Source: Bacteroidota bacterium | GTDB lineage: Bacteria > Bacteroidota > Bacteroidia > J057 > JADKCL01 | Assembly (NCBI GenBank): GCA_016718825.1 | Contig: JADKCL010000012.1 | Coordinates: 133,864 to 197,863, forward strand | DNA length: 64,000 nucleotides | Direction of reading: 5' to 3' | In this document: piece by piece, positions 44,011 to 52,518 of the stretch | Layout of the letters: each line of letters opens with the position of its first letter | Numbering within the stretch: position 1 is the stretch's first letter | Program-made: the position numbers and the translations under genes | Notes under the pieces: generated by a model | Database searches by the model: none | What the model was told of the DNA's origin: nothing | What the model saw: only the letters and a program-made list of their open reading frames with translations

Positions 44011-44061
44011 ATGAAGAACTTGTCTCTAAAAGCACTATTTTTCGGTCAAATTAAAGGATAA
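44011..44061 (+). CDS. Possible 16-aa leader peptide
   Basis: ATG to TAA frame encoding MKNLSLKALFFGQIKG, ending 5 bases before the start of the thioredoxin-fold gene. The tight spacing would allow translational coupling. If 43994-44006 is the -7 box, transcription would start at or just after its ATG, which argues against it. Short and without homology evidence. Confidence 0.3.
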   Translation: MKNLSLKALFFGQIKG

Positions 44062-44066
44062 GGTTT

Positions 44067-44867
44067 ATGAAAAAAGGTATAATCGCATTGGTTTTGGGCT
44101 TTGCTCTCAGTCTTCTTGGATCTTCAGGTTTTGCCCAGACGACGGCAATGGATTTTGAGGGTGTCGATTGCAACGGCAATATGCACCATCTGTTTGCTGA
44201 TTTGGACGCTGGAAACGCTGTGATCCTGGAATTTTTCATGAACAACTGCAGTCCATGCGTCACTGCAGGTACCAAATTGGAGGCACTGAAAGCTGATCTG
44301 CTGGCGGAATATCCAGGCATGATCAAATCGTATGCCTTTGGCTTCAACAATACCTATTCATGTACAACAATCAATAATTGGGTGAATAACAATGGCTTTT
44401 CATCCGCGCCCATGGACAGCGGCGCCGCCCAAGTCGCCTACTATGGTGGGATGGGGATGCCAACGATTGTGATTCTCGGCGGCGGCTCCAATCACTCGGT
44501 TTTGGGTAGTCCTTACATCGGGTTTTCTACGAGCGACACAACGCAAATGGCATCTGACATCCGTGGATTCCTAAATACAGCCACGGGCATCCAAGTTCAA
44601 AACGATCCTTTGGAAACTGTATCGGTATTTCCTAATCCCTCCCAAGATAGGATTCAATTGAATGTGAACGTAACTGCTGCCGGCAACCTCCGCATCGAGA
44701 TGCTGGACTTGACGGGAAGGCAGGTGCGTGTACTGTGTGACGAAGTGGTAGGTGTCGGTACATTTACGCAATCGTTCAGCACATCCACTTTAGCGAGTGG
44801 AAGCTACATGATCAAGATGAATGCCAGTGGCAATCTCACCAATCGCAAGGTGAGCGTAGTACATTAA
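44067..44867 (+). CDS. Thioredoxin-fold secreted protein with T9SS sorting domain
   Basis: A 266-aa protein with a signal peptide ending in GFAQ. The thioredoxin-like domain has an active-site CSPC at residues 61-64 after VILEFFMNN, and a cis-Pro region GGMGMPTIVIL, so it is a candidate extracellular disulfide or copper-reducing/handling protein (TlpA/Sco-like redox fold). The C-terminal ~70 residues (VFPNPSQDRIQL to VSVVH) are a T9SS type A domain. The gene is one base upstream of multicopper oxidase 3, implying co-expression and possibly assembly or metallation of that oxidase outside the cell. Confidence 0.87.
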   Translation: MKKGIIALVLGFALSLLGSSGFAQTTAMDFEGVDCNGNMHHLFADLDAGNAVILEFFMNNCSPCVTAGTKLEALKADLLAEYPGMIKSYAFGFNNTYSCTTINNWVNNNGFSSAPMDSGAAQVAYYGGMGMPTIVILGGGSNHSVLGSPYIGFSTSDTTQMASDIRGFLNTATGIQVQNDPLETVSVFPNPSQDRIQLNVNVTAAGNLRIEMLDLTGRQVRVLCDEVVGVGTFTQSFSTSTLASGSYMIKMNASGNLTNRKVSVVH

Positions 44868-44868
44868 A

Positions 44869-46602
44869 ATGAAAATCAATTTAGTTCCAACATTCTTGGC
44901 AGCCGCAATCTCCTTTGCGGCTGCTGGAATTTCCTATGGGCAAAACCCATTGTTCATTCCTGATACTTTGAGCGGCACGACCATTGGGTTGACTGTGCAA
45001 ACTGGGAGCAAGACCTTCTTTCCAGGATTTACCACTCCTACTTTTGGCTACAATGGAGATTTTTTGGGGCCTACGCTCTTGATGAACAAAGGCGATAGCG
45101 TTACGCTCAATGTCACCAATTCATTGAATACCTCCACAACCGTGCATTGGCATGGCTTTCATGTGGCTCCTGAAAACGATGGCGGCCCTCATCAGGCTAT
45201 TCTTCCTGGTACCACCTGGAGTCCTTCATTCAAAATACGCAATGAGGCCGCCACTTATTGGTACCATCCGCATGGCGAAGGCAAGACTGAGATTCAAGTT
45301 TCCAAGGGTCTTGCGGGCCTCATTATCATCCGTGACAGTGCAGAGGCCAGCTATGCGCTTCCCCGTACTTATGGGGTGGATGATTTTCCGCTCATCCTTC
45401 AATCCAAGGCATTCGATGTATTGCAACAAATTGCCATCGCCACGCACGAGGACTCTATCATGATTGTAAACGGCACGATCGATCCCACTTTGGAAGTTCC
45501 CAAACAGGTGGTACGCTTGCGTGTCCTCAACGGCAGTGCTGACAGGACCTATTATCTGGGCATGAGCGACAACAGCGATTTTCATTTGATTGCATCGGAT
45601 GGCGGGCTTTTGTCCCAGCCTATTCAGACTAATCGTGTCAGGTTGTCCACAGGAGAACGTGCAGAAATGTTGATCGACTTCAATGCCTACTCTGTGGGCC
45701 AGTCCGTGAATCTGGTAAGTTATTCCTCCGAGTTGCCCAGGGGAATCATCGGGGCCGATTCGGTGGGGACTGTGACCAATCCCATAGGGGAAGGCTACTA
45801 TTCCAATCCGCTCAATGGGTTGGATTTTAGTCTTGTGAGGTTTGATGTGGCGGTAGCAACCAACAATCCTGTGGTAGCTATTCCATCTTCCTTTGCCCCC
45901 CTCATCCCAATGGATACCTTGGCCGTGAATGCACACCGCTACTTGCATTTTGGCGCAGATACTACCCAATTTGGTGAAGTAGCTTTGGTGGATGGCCCGT
46001 TTCACATGAACAACGACCCTTTTGAAATGGATTCCATCAACATCACGATCCCACTCAACAACAAGGAAATTTGGACACTTACTAATTCCACCAAAGTGGC
46101 GCATCCCTTCCATATTCACGACATCCAGTTTTTTGTCTTAGACATCAACGGCACTCCGCCACCGCCGCAATATGCTGGCCTAAAGGATGTGATCTTGGTC
46201 AAGCCAGACGATACCCTGCGTTTCATTACCCAGTTTGTAACTTTTGCCGATGATTCGGTGCCTTACATGTACCATTGTCATCTTCTGCACCACGAAGACG
46301 ATGGCATGATGGGGCAGTTTTTGGTGGTGAATACAGCGACTTCTGTGCCTGGGAATACGACCAATGACTTCGCCGTGTCACTTTATCCAAACCCAGCATC
46401 GGATCATATTTCCCTAGACTTTGGTGATCGGCCCGTTTCCCAAAACTACCTTGAAATTTTGGATGCTTACGGTCGGGTCTTGATTGAACAAAGGCTTGCC
46501 CCTGATGGAAAACTCAAAATAGAAGGCTTGGTTGCAGGATTCTATTTTGTGAGAATCAATGGAAGAGATGGAATAAAAACCTTGAAATTCTTGAAACAAT
46601 AA
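44869..46602 (+). CDS. Multicopper oxidase 3 with T9SS sorting domain
   Basis: A 577-aa paralogue of oxidase 2 with a signal peptide ending near SYGQ. Copper clusters: HWHGFH near residue 94, YHPHGEG near 130, HPFHIHD near 411 and HCHLLHHEDDGMMG near 469. The tail from LYPNPASDHISL to LKFLKQ is a T9SS type A domain. In the second cluster HGEG replaces the HLHG of oxidase 2, so one His of the usual HPHxH pattern is missing; its effect on the trinuclear centre is worth checking. It is coupled to the thioredoxin-fold gene upstream and the His-rich gene downstream. Confidence 0.92.
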   Translation: MKINLVPTFLAAAISFAAAGISYGQNPLFIPDTLSGTTIGLTVQTGSKTFFPGFTTPTFGYNGDFLGPTLLMNKGDSVTLNVTNSLNTSTTVHWHGFHVAPENDGGPHQAILPGTTWSPSFKIRNEAATYWYHPHGEGKTEIQVSKGLAGLIIIRDSAEASYALPRTYGVDDFPLILQSKAFDVLQQIAIATHEDSIMIVNGTIDPTLEVPKQVVRLRVLNGSADRTYYLGMSDNSDFHLIASDGGLLSQPIQTNRVRLSTGERAEMLIDFNAYSVGQSVNLVSYSSELPRGIIGADSVGTVTNPIGEGYYSNPLNGLDFSLVRFDVAVATNNPVVAIPSSFAPLIPMDTLAVNAHRYLHFGADTTQFGEVALVDGPFHMNNDPFEMDSINITIPLNNKEIWTLTNSTKVAHPFHIHDIQFFVLDINGTPPPPQYAGLKDVILVKPDDTLRFITQFVTFADDSVPYMYHCHLLHHEDDGMMGQFLVVNTATSVPGNTTNDFAVSLYPNPASDHISLDFGDRPVSQNYLEILDAYGRVLIEQRLAPDGKLKIEGLVAGFYFVRINGRDGIKTLKFLKQ

Positions 46603-46607
46603 GTCCT

Positions 46608-47291
46608 TTGGCAACCACAAGGAAAACATATCGCAAGCGTGGGCAAAGGCGCAAGGCTTTTTTTAGCCTGTGTTTGCTGTTACCCTTTTGCTTGCTGTTC
46701 CTTGTGGAGATGTCTTGCTTGCTGGGAAAGTTGCCGAAAACAAAGATCAATTGCCGTGAAAGCAATCTTTGTCAAGGCCATTCCAAGCTAGTTTCCATTC
46801 TTATTGAAAGTCCAACGGCCCAAAAGGCAGCCCTTGAAGACGATCATCATCACGAGAATGGATCACAAATCGAGCATCCATCGCATGAGCATGGTGGTGA
46901 GCCGCAAGGACATGCGCACCATCATCCTTCCACCTTTGAACATGAAGAAGAGCCAATTCCCGATGCGGTGCAACAGCATACATCTTGTGAGGCCCATATA
47001 GACCTCGAGCAAGCAGCGGAAGAAACCAATTTTGAAGTTGGAGTCGATATGGGAATGGCATCCCTTGAAAGTTGCTGCATCGACGACTCGGTGCGCTTTT
47101 TCTCGACACCAACCTATTTCCAATCCAATGATGCCATTGCCTCACTTCAAGTTCCGTTGATTGTTTTTTGCGAACTCCCAAGGGAAGTGCTGCTTTCATT
47201 CGAGGAAAAGACCGCATCGTTCAAGCCACCTGAAAACGAAGCACTACCCACATTTTCCAGATATGTACGCTTCCAAGTGTTTCTGATTTGA
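46608..47291 (+). CDS. His-rich envelope protein of unknown family
   Basis: A 227-aa frame with a TTG start 5 bases after the oxidase stop; no good ATG exists before the membrane segment (FFSLCLLLPFCLLFLVEM, residues ~19-36). A His-rich region follows (DDHHHENG, HPSHEHGGEPQGHAHHHP), then a segment with ESCC and FKPPENEALP. Vicinal Cys followed by a KPP motif recalls the small HYC_CC_PP proteins of Bacteroidota; this is tentative. It probably sits in the inner membrane with the His-rich part in the periplasm and binds metal. It lies last in the thioredoxin-oxidase operon. Confidence 0.65.
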   Translation: MATTRKTYRKRGQRRKAFFSLCLLLPFCLLFLVEMSCLLGKLPKTKINCRESNLCQGHSKLVSILIESPTAQKAALEDDHHHENGSQIEHPSHEHGGEPQGHAHHHPSTFEHEEEPIPDAVQQHTSCEAHIDLEQAAEETNFEVGVDMGMASLESCCIDDSVRFFSTPTYFQSNDAIASLQVPLIVFCELPREVLLSFEEKTASFKPPENEALPTFSRYVRFQVFLI

Positions 47292-47345
47292 GAAGACACA
47301 GCAGTTTCTCCATGCCTCACATGGAGCAAGGATTGTTGTGTTTTC
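47291..47345. terminator. Long imperfect hairpin before second HMA-AraC gene
   Basis: The inner stem CTCCATG/CATGGAG (47308-47326, loop CCTCA) extends outward as GAAGACACAGCAG against TTGTTGTGTTTTC with mismatches. It starts at the stop of the His-rich gene and ends ~18 bases before ATG 47364. It could be a terminator, an attenuator or a regulator site. Confidence 0.5.
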
Positions 47346-47363
47346 ATTCTTCAAATCACGGAC

Positions 47364-47906
47364 ATGGAAGAGATTACGATTTGCCTGAAAGGCATACGTT
47401 CAAGTGACTGCCCACCGCAACTATTGACGGTTTTGGAACAACTACGGATCGAATTGGTGGAATTTCGTTTTGGATTTATCACTGTAAGGAAACCACATCA
47501 CCTCAAATTGGCGGCAATAGAAGCCCAATTGGAATCCTCGGGATTCATTCCAATCAGGGGCAAGCAGGGTCAGTTAGTTGAAAAAGTGAAACACTTGGTT
47601 TTCTTGATGTTCAAAGACGACCAATTCCAAAAAAGCAGACTGAACGTATCGCATCACATTGCTACCCATACTGGCAAGTCTTATGCCCATATCAGCCGTA
47701 TGTTTTCCAAACACGAGGGAATGACCTTGGAAAGATTCATCATTGAGCAGCGGATCGATCATGCGAAGCAACTCCTTTTGAGCCGATGCTTGACGCTTGC
47801 GGAGATCGCAACGAGGCTCGGTTATAGCAGTGTACAGCACCTTTCAAGCCAATTCCATGAGATCAGTGGAATGACGGTGAGGATGTACTTACAGTCAAAT
47901 AATTAG
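47364..47906 (+). CDS. HMA-AraC-type regulator lacking the CxxC site
   Basis: A 180-aa protein with the same plan as the regulator at 11.4 kb. Its N-terminal ~65 residues align with the HMA-like domain, but the metal site reads RSSDC where the paralogue has VCNRC, so only one Cys remains. Residues ~75-178 are an AraC HTH domain with LAEIATRLGYSSVQHLSSQFHEISGM. The DNA-binding parts are clearly similar, so both may bind related sites. Without CxxC it may sense a different ligand, act constitutively or modulate the first regulator. It marks the right edge of the metal island. Confidence 0.85.
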   Translation: MEEITICLKGIRSSDCPPQLLTVLEQLRIELVEFRFGFITVRKPHHLKLAAIEAQLESSGFIPIRGKQGQLVEKVKHLVFLMFKDDQFQKSRLNVSHHIATHTGKSYAHISRMFSKHEGMTLERFIIEQRIDHAKQLLLSRCLTLAEIATRLGYSSVQHLSSQFHEISGMTVRMYLQSNN

Positions 47907-48147
47907 GTAGCTAGTGTTTTGAAAACTATTGCCGAAGAGCCCGCACTGTAGGACGTTCATCGCATGTCAAGAAATGGATGTAGCACATTCGAAAATCGAT
48001 GTGGTTTCAGCTAGGTGGGGAGAATGAGGATGGTTGGATGAATACATCCTGCCTACCGTATCCTGGAAGTACGGCTGTTTTGAGCGTTTTGTGGCAGGCC
48101 TAGATTGGTAGGCTGGAATCGGAATGATCAATAATTGGTTTTGCCCT

Positions 48148-48183
48148 CTCTCTATCGCCGTGCCAAGGCGCGGCGATAGAGAG
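48148..48183. repeat. 13-bp-stem palindrome
   Basis: CTCTCTATCGCCG (48148-48160) pairs perfectly with CGGCGATAGAGAG (48171-48183) around a 10-base loop. An oligo-G run follows on the right side. It is a possible terminator or mobile palindromic element. Confidence 0.7.
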
Positions 48184-48240
48184 GGGGGGGGCGTCCGCAT
48201 TACCCGACGCTCCCGCATCGGGCTACCGACAAGCGGCCAA

Positions 48241-48420
48241 AAAACGGTGTGGGCAACGGCAAGGGTGTGGAAAACTGCGCGGGCGAGGACGAGACGGTTT
48301 GAGCAACGGCAAGGGCGTGGTAACGGTGTGGGCAAGGAAAACGGTGTGCGCAAGGGCAAGGGTGTGGAAAACGGAGTGGGCAAGGAAAACGGAGTGAGCA
48401 AGGGCAAGGGAGTGGTCTGG
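48241..48420. repeat. Degenerate GGCAAGG/AAAACGG tandem tract
   Basis: A mosaic of short units (GGCAAGGGCAAGGG, AAAACGGTGTGGGCAA, AAAACGGAGTGGGCAAGG) repeats about ten times in variable order. Translated it gives KENGVxKGKG-like low-complexity sequence. A shorter relative (GGTTTGGGCAAGGGCAAGGG) occurs near 57382-57406. Confidence 0.7.
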
Positions 48421-48502
48421 ATCAGAATTTGAGCAGAATTTCCAGAATTTGAGCAGAATTAGCTTCGCTGAACTTACGTTTCACTGAATTTACAGAATCA
48501 CA
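48417..48502. repeat. AT-rich dispersed repeat R1, clustered copies
   Basis: Three to four AGAATTT(GAGC/CC)AGAAT units in a row, plus the TTAGCTTCGCTGA block of R2, sit just past the 3' end of the adhesin-like gene. The same combination flanks the orphan domain copy at 8.9 kb. Confidence 0.65.
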
Positions 48503-48527
48503 CCTTGTGTTGAATTCCTTGGGATGC

Positions 48528-51500
48528 TTAGCGTCGCCTGATTGTCAGGCCGCCGGTTTGGATCGTTGCTTTTTCGCTTTTTGCTTCCTTTAGGACCCAC
48601 CAATAGACGCCGTCGGGGAGGGTGCTGCCGTCGAAGTTTGGGTGGAGGCCGTCCATTTGGAGGACTTTACCGCCGGCGCCGTTGAAAAGATGGATTACAA
48701 AGTCGGCTGGGTCGATGTTGGGCTGCCATGTGATTTGCCAGGTGTCGTTTTTGTTGTCGCCGTTGGGGGTGAAGACTTCGGGGATAAAAACGGTGTGGGT
48801 ATCGGGTGCGAGTGTGATCGCAAGGGAGTCGGGGAATCCTGTGCAGGTGGCGTTGCGTGGCGTCATCAGGAATTTGAGTCGGGCAAGATCATAGCTGGAA
48901 TTCAGTGTGAGGGTGAGTGCCAGCGTTGCAGGTGTGGCTGGGCCAAAGGGTCCGATGGTTCCGGTATTGGGTGTGATTTCGCGGAGGTTGGTGCCGATGG
49001 CTTGCCAATCTACTTGGGTGCCGTCGGTGTCGGTGGCGATCTGGAGCTGGACTTTGGCGGTTCCCTGGGCGTTGGTTGCCGATGCGGTAACGGACGCAGT
49101 GAGCTTGGGGACCGGAAGGCCGCGCAAGACTGCCGAAAGGCTGTCGGTGCATCCGAGGGCGTTGGTCAGGACAACGGCGACGGTGTCGAGGGTGTCCAAT
49201 TCGGTGCTGAGGAGCAGGAATTCGTCGGTGGTGGGGAGGGGGTTTTGGTTGAGGTACCATTGCCATTGGATGGCGCCGCCTGCGGTGGCTTCGAGCATCA
49301 GGCTTTGGCCTTGGCAATAGTTGGTGTCGGGCGTGACGGTGAGCCGCGCGGTGAGGGGCTTCGGCAGGATGGTGAGTTGCTGGGTTGCGGTTTCCGGGCA
49401 GGGGCCGGCGGTGGTGTATTGGATAAAATAGGGTCCGCCTTGGAGGCTCATGTTGGCGTCAATTTCGCCGGTTTGGTCGTTGGCGAAGGTGATGCTGGCG
49501 GTGGATTCCCAGAAAAGTCCGCCGGGAAGGGCAATGGTCGTGGGAATTGGGTTGGGCCCGCCTTCGCAGTAGGTGGCATTGGGATAGGCGAAACTGGGGT
49601 CGTCGGGCGTGTCGATCCAAATACTGTCGCGGGTGTCGATGGCGCAGCGGTTGGCAATGTCATAATAGACGATGTAGGGTCCGCCGGGCAACATGGCGTC
49701 GAGGTCGAGCTGGCCGCGGTCGGTGTTGCTGAAGACAATTCCGCCACCTGCCACGAAGCTCCCGAGCGTGTCGCCGTTGATCAGCGGGGTCGCGTCCGGA
49801 TGGGCTTGGCAATAGTGGTCTTGGGGATAGAACATGGTGGTGGTGCTGTCGGTTGGGCTGATCTGGACGGTTTGGGTGAAATTTGCCTGGCAACTGCCCA
49901 AGAGGGAATAGGTGACGTTCCAGGTGCCGGGTTGGGACTGCGCGAGGAGGATGGCGCCCGTGGATGGGTGCACGGTGATCCCCGAATCGCCAGAAAAGGT
50001 GCCGCCGGGCGTGCCGAGGATCAGCGGCAGGGGATTGGTGTCGGCGGTGCAGAACAAGGAGGCGGGATAGGCAAAGTTGGCCGAGGCTGAACTGTGGATG
50101 GTCACGGTGAGGTCGAGGCTGTCTTTGCAGGTGCCGCCGGTGATGTGGCGAATGGTATGGGTGCCGGCACCGCTGGCGCTGAGGTGGAGGCGACCGTCGG
50201 TGTCCACGATGGTTGCCGTGGTGACTGGGTAGAATAAGCCGCCGTTGCCTTGGATCAAGGGCCATGGATCGGGGTCGCCGAGGCAAAAGTTGCCATTTGG
50301 AGGGTAGGTGAATGCGGGGTTGTCGGTGGTAAGGACTGTAAATGGAATGGAGGCTGTATCCGAACAAAATCCGCCAGTAATATGCCTGAGTGACAGTGTG
50401 AGTGGGAGTGTGAGATTGGAGGGTAGGGCGATCTGTGTCGTGTTTGTCGTTGTCAGGATCTGGTTTTGGCTGTTGAGGATTTGCCAAAGTCCGGCGGCGG
50501 TTTGGGCGATGGGTGCGAGCGTGTCGTTGGCGCAATATTGTGTTTGGGGCAAGGTAAATTGGGCGGAAAGGGTAGTGTCGATATGCAGGTTTGCGATTGC
50601 CGTCACGGTATCGGGGCATTGGCCTGTGGTGGCATATTGGATGGTGTAGGTTCCGGTTTGGCTGTTGGCTGGATCGATTTCGCCGTTGGGTCCGAGGTCG
50701 AGGCCGATGGGATTGGCGAAAAAGGTTCCTCCGGAATTGCCACTCGTGAAGGTGGGCCATGCTTGTGGTGCGCCTTGGCAGAGTGTTGGGACGCCGAGGT
50801 TCAATGGTATGGCTGGGTAGGCCACTGTTGCGGTCGTGGTCGGCAGGATCAAAACCTGTATTTCGACGCTGTCGAAGCAGGGTGTGATGGGGACCCACCA
50901 AAGGGAATGCAGTCCGACGGGCGAGAGTGCGGGATCGAATAATCCGACCAGTGGATTCATCAATGCGAGGCCTGTGGGAGAACGGAATATGCCCGCGGAA
51001 GGCAGGAGATTTGCGGTGTCGGCCATGATGGGTGCACTGGTTTGGCAAAGGGTAATGAAGGTTTGGCCCTGAATGGTGGCTTGGCCGGGCAAGACCGGTC
51101 GGATGTCCACGTCGAAAGCCACCGTGTCGGCGCATCGGGGATGATTGGTGACATACTTGAATTGGTTGCTGGCCCCTACTGCTCCGGGATGCAGGGGAAT
51201 TTCGCCGGTGGAGGGATTCACCCAGAATCCGGGGGCGCCGGAGCGGCAGCAGAAGGCACCCGTGGCGGTGGGTGGTAACAGCGTGATGGACGGCCTTGGG
51301 TTGGTGTCTCCGAGGCAGAATACGCTTGCGCCGTAGGTCACGCTGGCTTTGTCGCCTGTGAGGCAGATGGTGTCGGCGGTGGCGTAAAAGAATGTGTCGA
51401 GGGCAAGGACGGTGCGCTTGACGATCTCCAATCGGAGGCAGGTGTCGCTCATGTAGGTAGAAGGGAGTGCGAGTACCAAACGGTCGTTGGTGCCGCCCAT

Positions 51501-51779
51501 TTGCGAGACGATACTTTGCGGCCATATCCGTTGGCCCCCGAGGAAAACCTGGGTTGTGTCCCAGAGTTCGCCGCTGGTGGCCCGCTTGAAGTATTGGCCG
51601 TGAATGGTGATGGTGCGGCCTTTGCAGAAGGTGGTGTCTGAGTTGATCTGGTAGGTTGGCGGCAGGCTGGTGTTGTCGTAGTCCTGGATGATGGGGATGG
51701 GACTGTTCTGCGCCGATGCTAAGGTGGCCGTTTCGAGCAACAAAAGAAGCAATAGAAGCCTGTGGAGATGATTTTCCAT
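48528..51779 (-). CDS. Large secreted repeat protein with gliding-motility-type C-terminus
   Basis: A 1083-aa protein with a signal peptide (LLLLLLLLETATLASAQ). An N-terminal domain with Cys pairs is followed by about seven tandem units of ~75-90 residues, each beginning like YP...YC.GDPNPxP and ending like GTYxIxYxTxGxCxD, giving paired cysteines per unit. After an Ig-like part near residue 850, the C-terminus has VFIPEVFTPNGDNKND and LHPNFDGSTLPDGVYWW, the gliding-motility-associated (CHU_C, T9SS type B) domain. It is a probable surface adhesin exported by T9SS. Its terminal ~85 codons are copied at 8.9-9.25 kb. Confidence 0.9.
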   Translation of the reverse strand: MENHLHRLLLLLLLLETATLASAQNSPIPIIQDYDNTSLPPTYQINSDTTFCKGRTITIHGQYFKRATSGELWDTTQVFLGGQRIWPQSIVSQMGGTNDRLVLALPSTYMSDTCLRLEIVKRTVLALDTFFYATADTICLTGDKASVTYGASVFCLGDTNPRPSITLLPPTATGAFCCRSGAPGFWVNPSTGEIPLHPGAVGASNQFKYVTNHPRCADTVAFDVDIRPVLPGQATIQGQTFITLCQTSAPIMADTANLLPSAGIFRSPTGLALMNPLVGLFDPALSPVGLHSLWWVPITPCFDSVEIQVLILPTTTATVAYPAIPLNLGVPTLCQGAPQAWPTFTSGNSGGTFFANPIGLDLGPNGEIDPANSQTGTYTIQYATTGQCPDTVTAIANLHIDTTLSAQFTLPQTQYCANDTLAPIAQTAAGLWQILNSQNQILTTTNTTQIALPSNLTLPLTLSLRHITGGFCSDTASIPFTVLTTDNPAFTYPPNGNFCLGDPDPWPLIQGNGGLFYPVTTATIVDTDGRLHLSASGAGTHTIRHITGGTCKDSLDLTVTIHSSASANFAYPASLFCTADTNPLPLILGTPGGTFSGDSGITVHPSTGAILLAQSQPGTWNVTYSLLGSCQANFTQTVQISPTDSTTTMFYPQDHYCQAHPDATPLINGDTLGSFVAGGGIVFSNTDRGQLDLDAMLPGGPYIVYYDIANRCAIDTRDSIWIDTPDDPSFAYPNATYCEGGPNPIPTTIALPGGLFWESTASITFANDQTGEIDANMSLQGGPYFIQYTTAGPCPETATQQLTILPKPLTARLTVTPDTNYCQGQSLMLEATAGGAIQWQWYLNQNPLPTTDEFLLLSTELDTLDTVAVVLTNALGCTDSLSAVLRGLPVPKLTASVTASATNAQGTAKVQLQIATDTDGTQVDWQAIGTNLREITPNTGTIGPFGPATPATLALTLTLNSSYDLARLKFLMTPRNATCTGFPDSLAITLAPDTHTVFIPEVFTPNGDNKNDTWQITWQPNIDPADFVIHLFNGAGGKVLQMDGLHPNFDGSTLPDGVYWWVLKEAKSEKATIQTGGLTIRRR

Positions 51780-51919
51780 ATCCTTAACTGATTGATGATG
51801 TACTGCCTATTTTCTCAAAAAGTGGGGATCAAGCGCCGCAAGGCGGCATGGTTGCCCCGTCTCCCCTCCGACGGCTGCCGGGGTGGGGTGTGTCAACGGA
51901 AATATTGTGGTGGAGGTGG

Positions 51920-52423
51920 CTAGGATTTAGACTCCTGTTCGGCGAGGATGCGCCTTACGTCGTCCATCCATGTGGGGTCGCCGTCGTCTTTCTTCACCCA
52001 AATTGGGAAATATTCGGACTCGTCGATTTCCAACAGGTCGTCCAATTTCAAATCAAGCCTTTCGTACTCTTCATTGAATGCTTTCTGCTTGGGAACCCAT
52101 GAAAAATCGCCATCCAAGGGTGCTGCAAGTTTGTCGGAGATTAGTACGCTATTGAAACCTTTGAGAACGTAAACGAACTGTTGTTCCAAATCCAATTCTT
52201 GTGGCGGTTCGGGACAATTACCTTGTTTCCCGCCATCGACAAAAGCATCAAGGTACTTTGAAAGGGAGAACTTTGTTTCTGGATCACCAATTGCGGCAAA
52301 CTTGAAGCCTATTCCTTCTCCAAAGTTTTGAAGATAGATGATGCAGTGAGGATTCGAGAGTGTCACAACATCCCCGTTTCTCCTTCCTTGGAGAAAATGA
52401 TATTTTTCGATGCCCTCAAGCAT
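51920..52423 (-). CDS. Acidic small protein, possible immunity protein
   Basis: At least 167 aa, acidic, with no export signal and motifs such as CIIYLQNFGEGIGFKF, FSWVPKQKAFNEEYERL and YFPIWVKKDDGDPTWM. I do not recognise the family. The frame stays open upstream of ATG 52423 to about 52505 with protein-like sequence (DFQWIENTHFDLPSF) but no ATG, GTG or TTG that clearly starts it, so the N-terminus may be longer. It follows the candidate toxin gene on the same strand. Position, acidity and cytoplasmic location fit an immunity protein; this is inference. Confidence 0.5.
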   Translation of the reverse strand: MLEGIEKYHFLQGRRNGDVVTLSNPHCIIYLQNFGEGIGFKFAAIGDPETKFSLSKYLDAFVDGGKQGNCPEPPQELDLEQQFVYVLKGFNSVLISDKLAAPLDGDFSWVPKQKAFNEEYERLDLKLDDLLEIDESEYFPIWVKKDDGDPTWMDDVRRILAEQESKS

Positions 52424-52518
52424 GTGCGATTCAGCAAAAGATGGGAGATCAAAATGGGTATTTTCGATCCATTGGAAGTCAAATTGGCATGTAATCTAAT
52501 GAAATCGGTGACACAAAG

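Larger units (their letters stand above)
47907..48527. other. Noncoding junction with hairpin and repeats
   Basis: These 621 bases between the second regulator and the adhesin-like gene contain a strong hairpin (48148-48183), a GC-rich repetitive tract (48241-48420) and multiple R1-type AGAATTT units (48417-48502). Overlapping frames over the tract are low-complexity and not accepted as genes. Confidence 0.6.

Noticed and set aside
48642..50090. 482-codon plus-strand frame opposite the adhesin-like gene
   Set aside because: It is antisense to a clearly coding gene with signal peptide and conserved C-terminus; its Gly/Val/Ala-rich product has no domain features.
49660..51525. 621-codon minus-strand frame within the adhesin-like gene
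   Set aside because: Arg/His/Pro-rich shadow in another frame of the same strand, typical of GC-biased codon positions.
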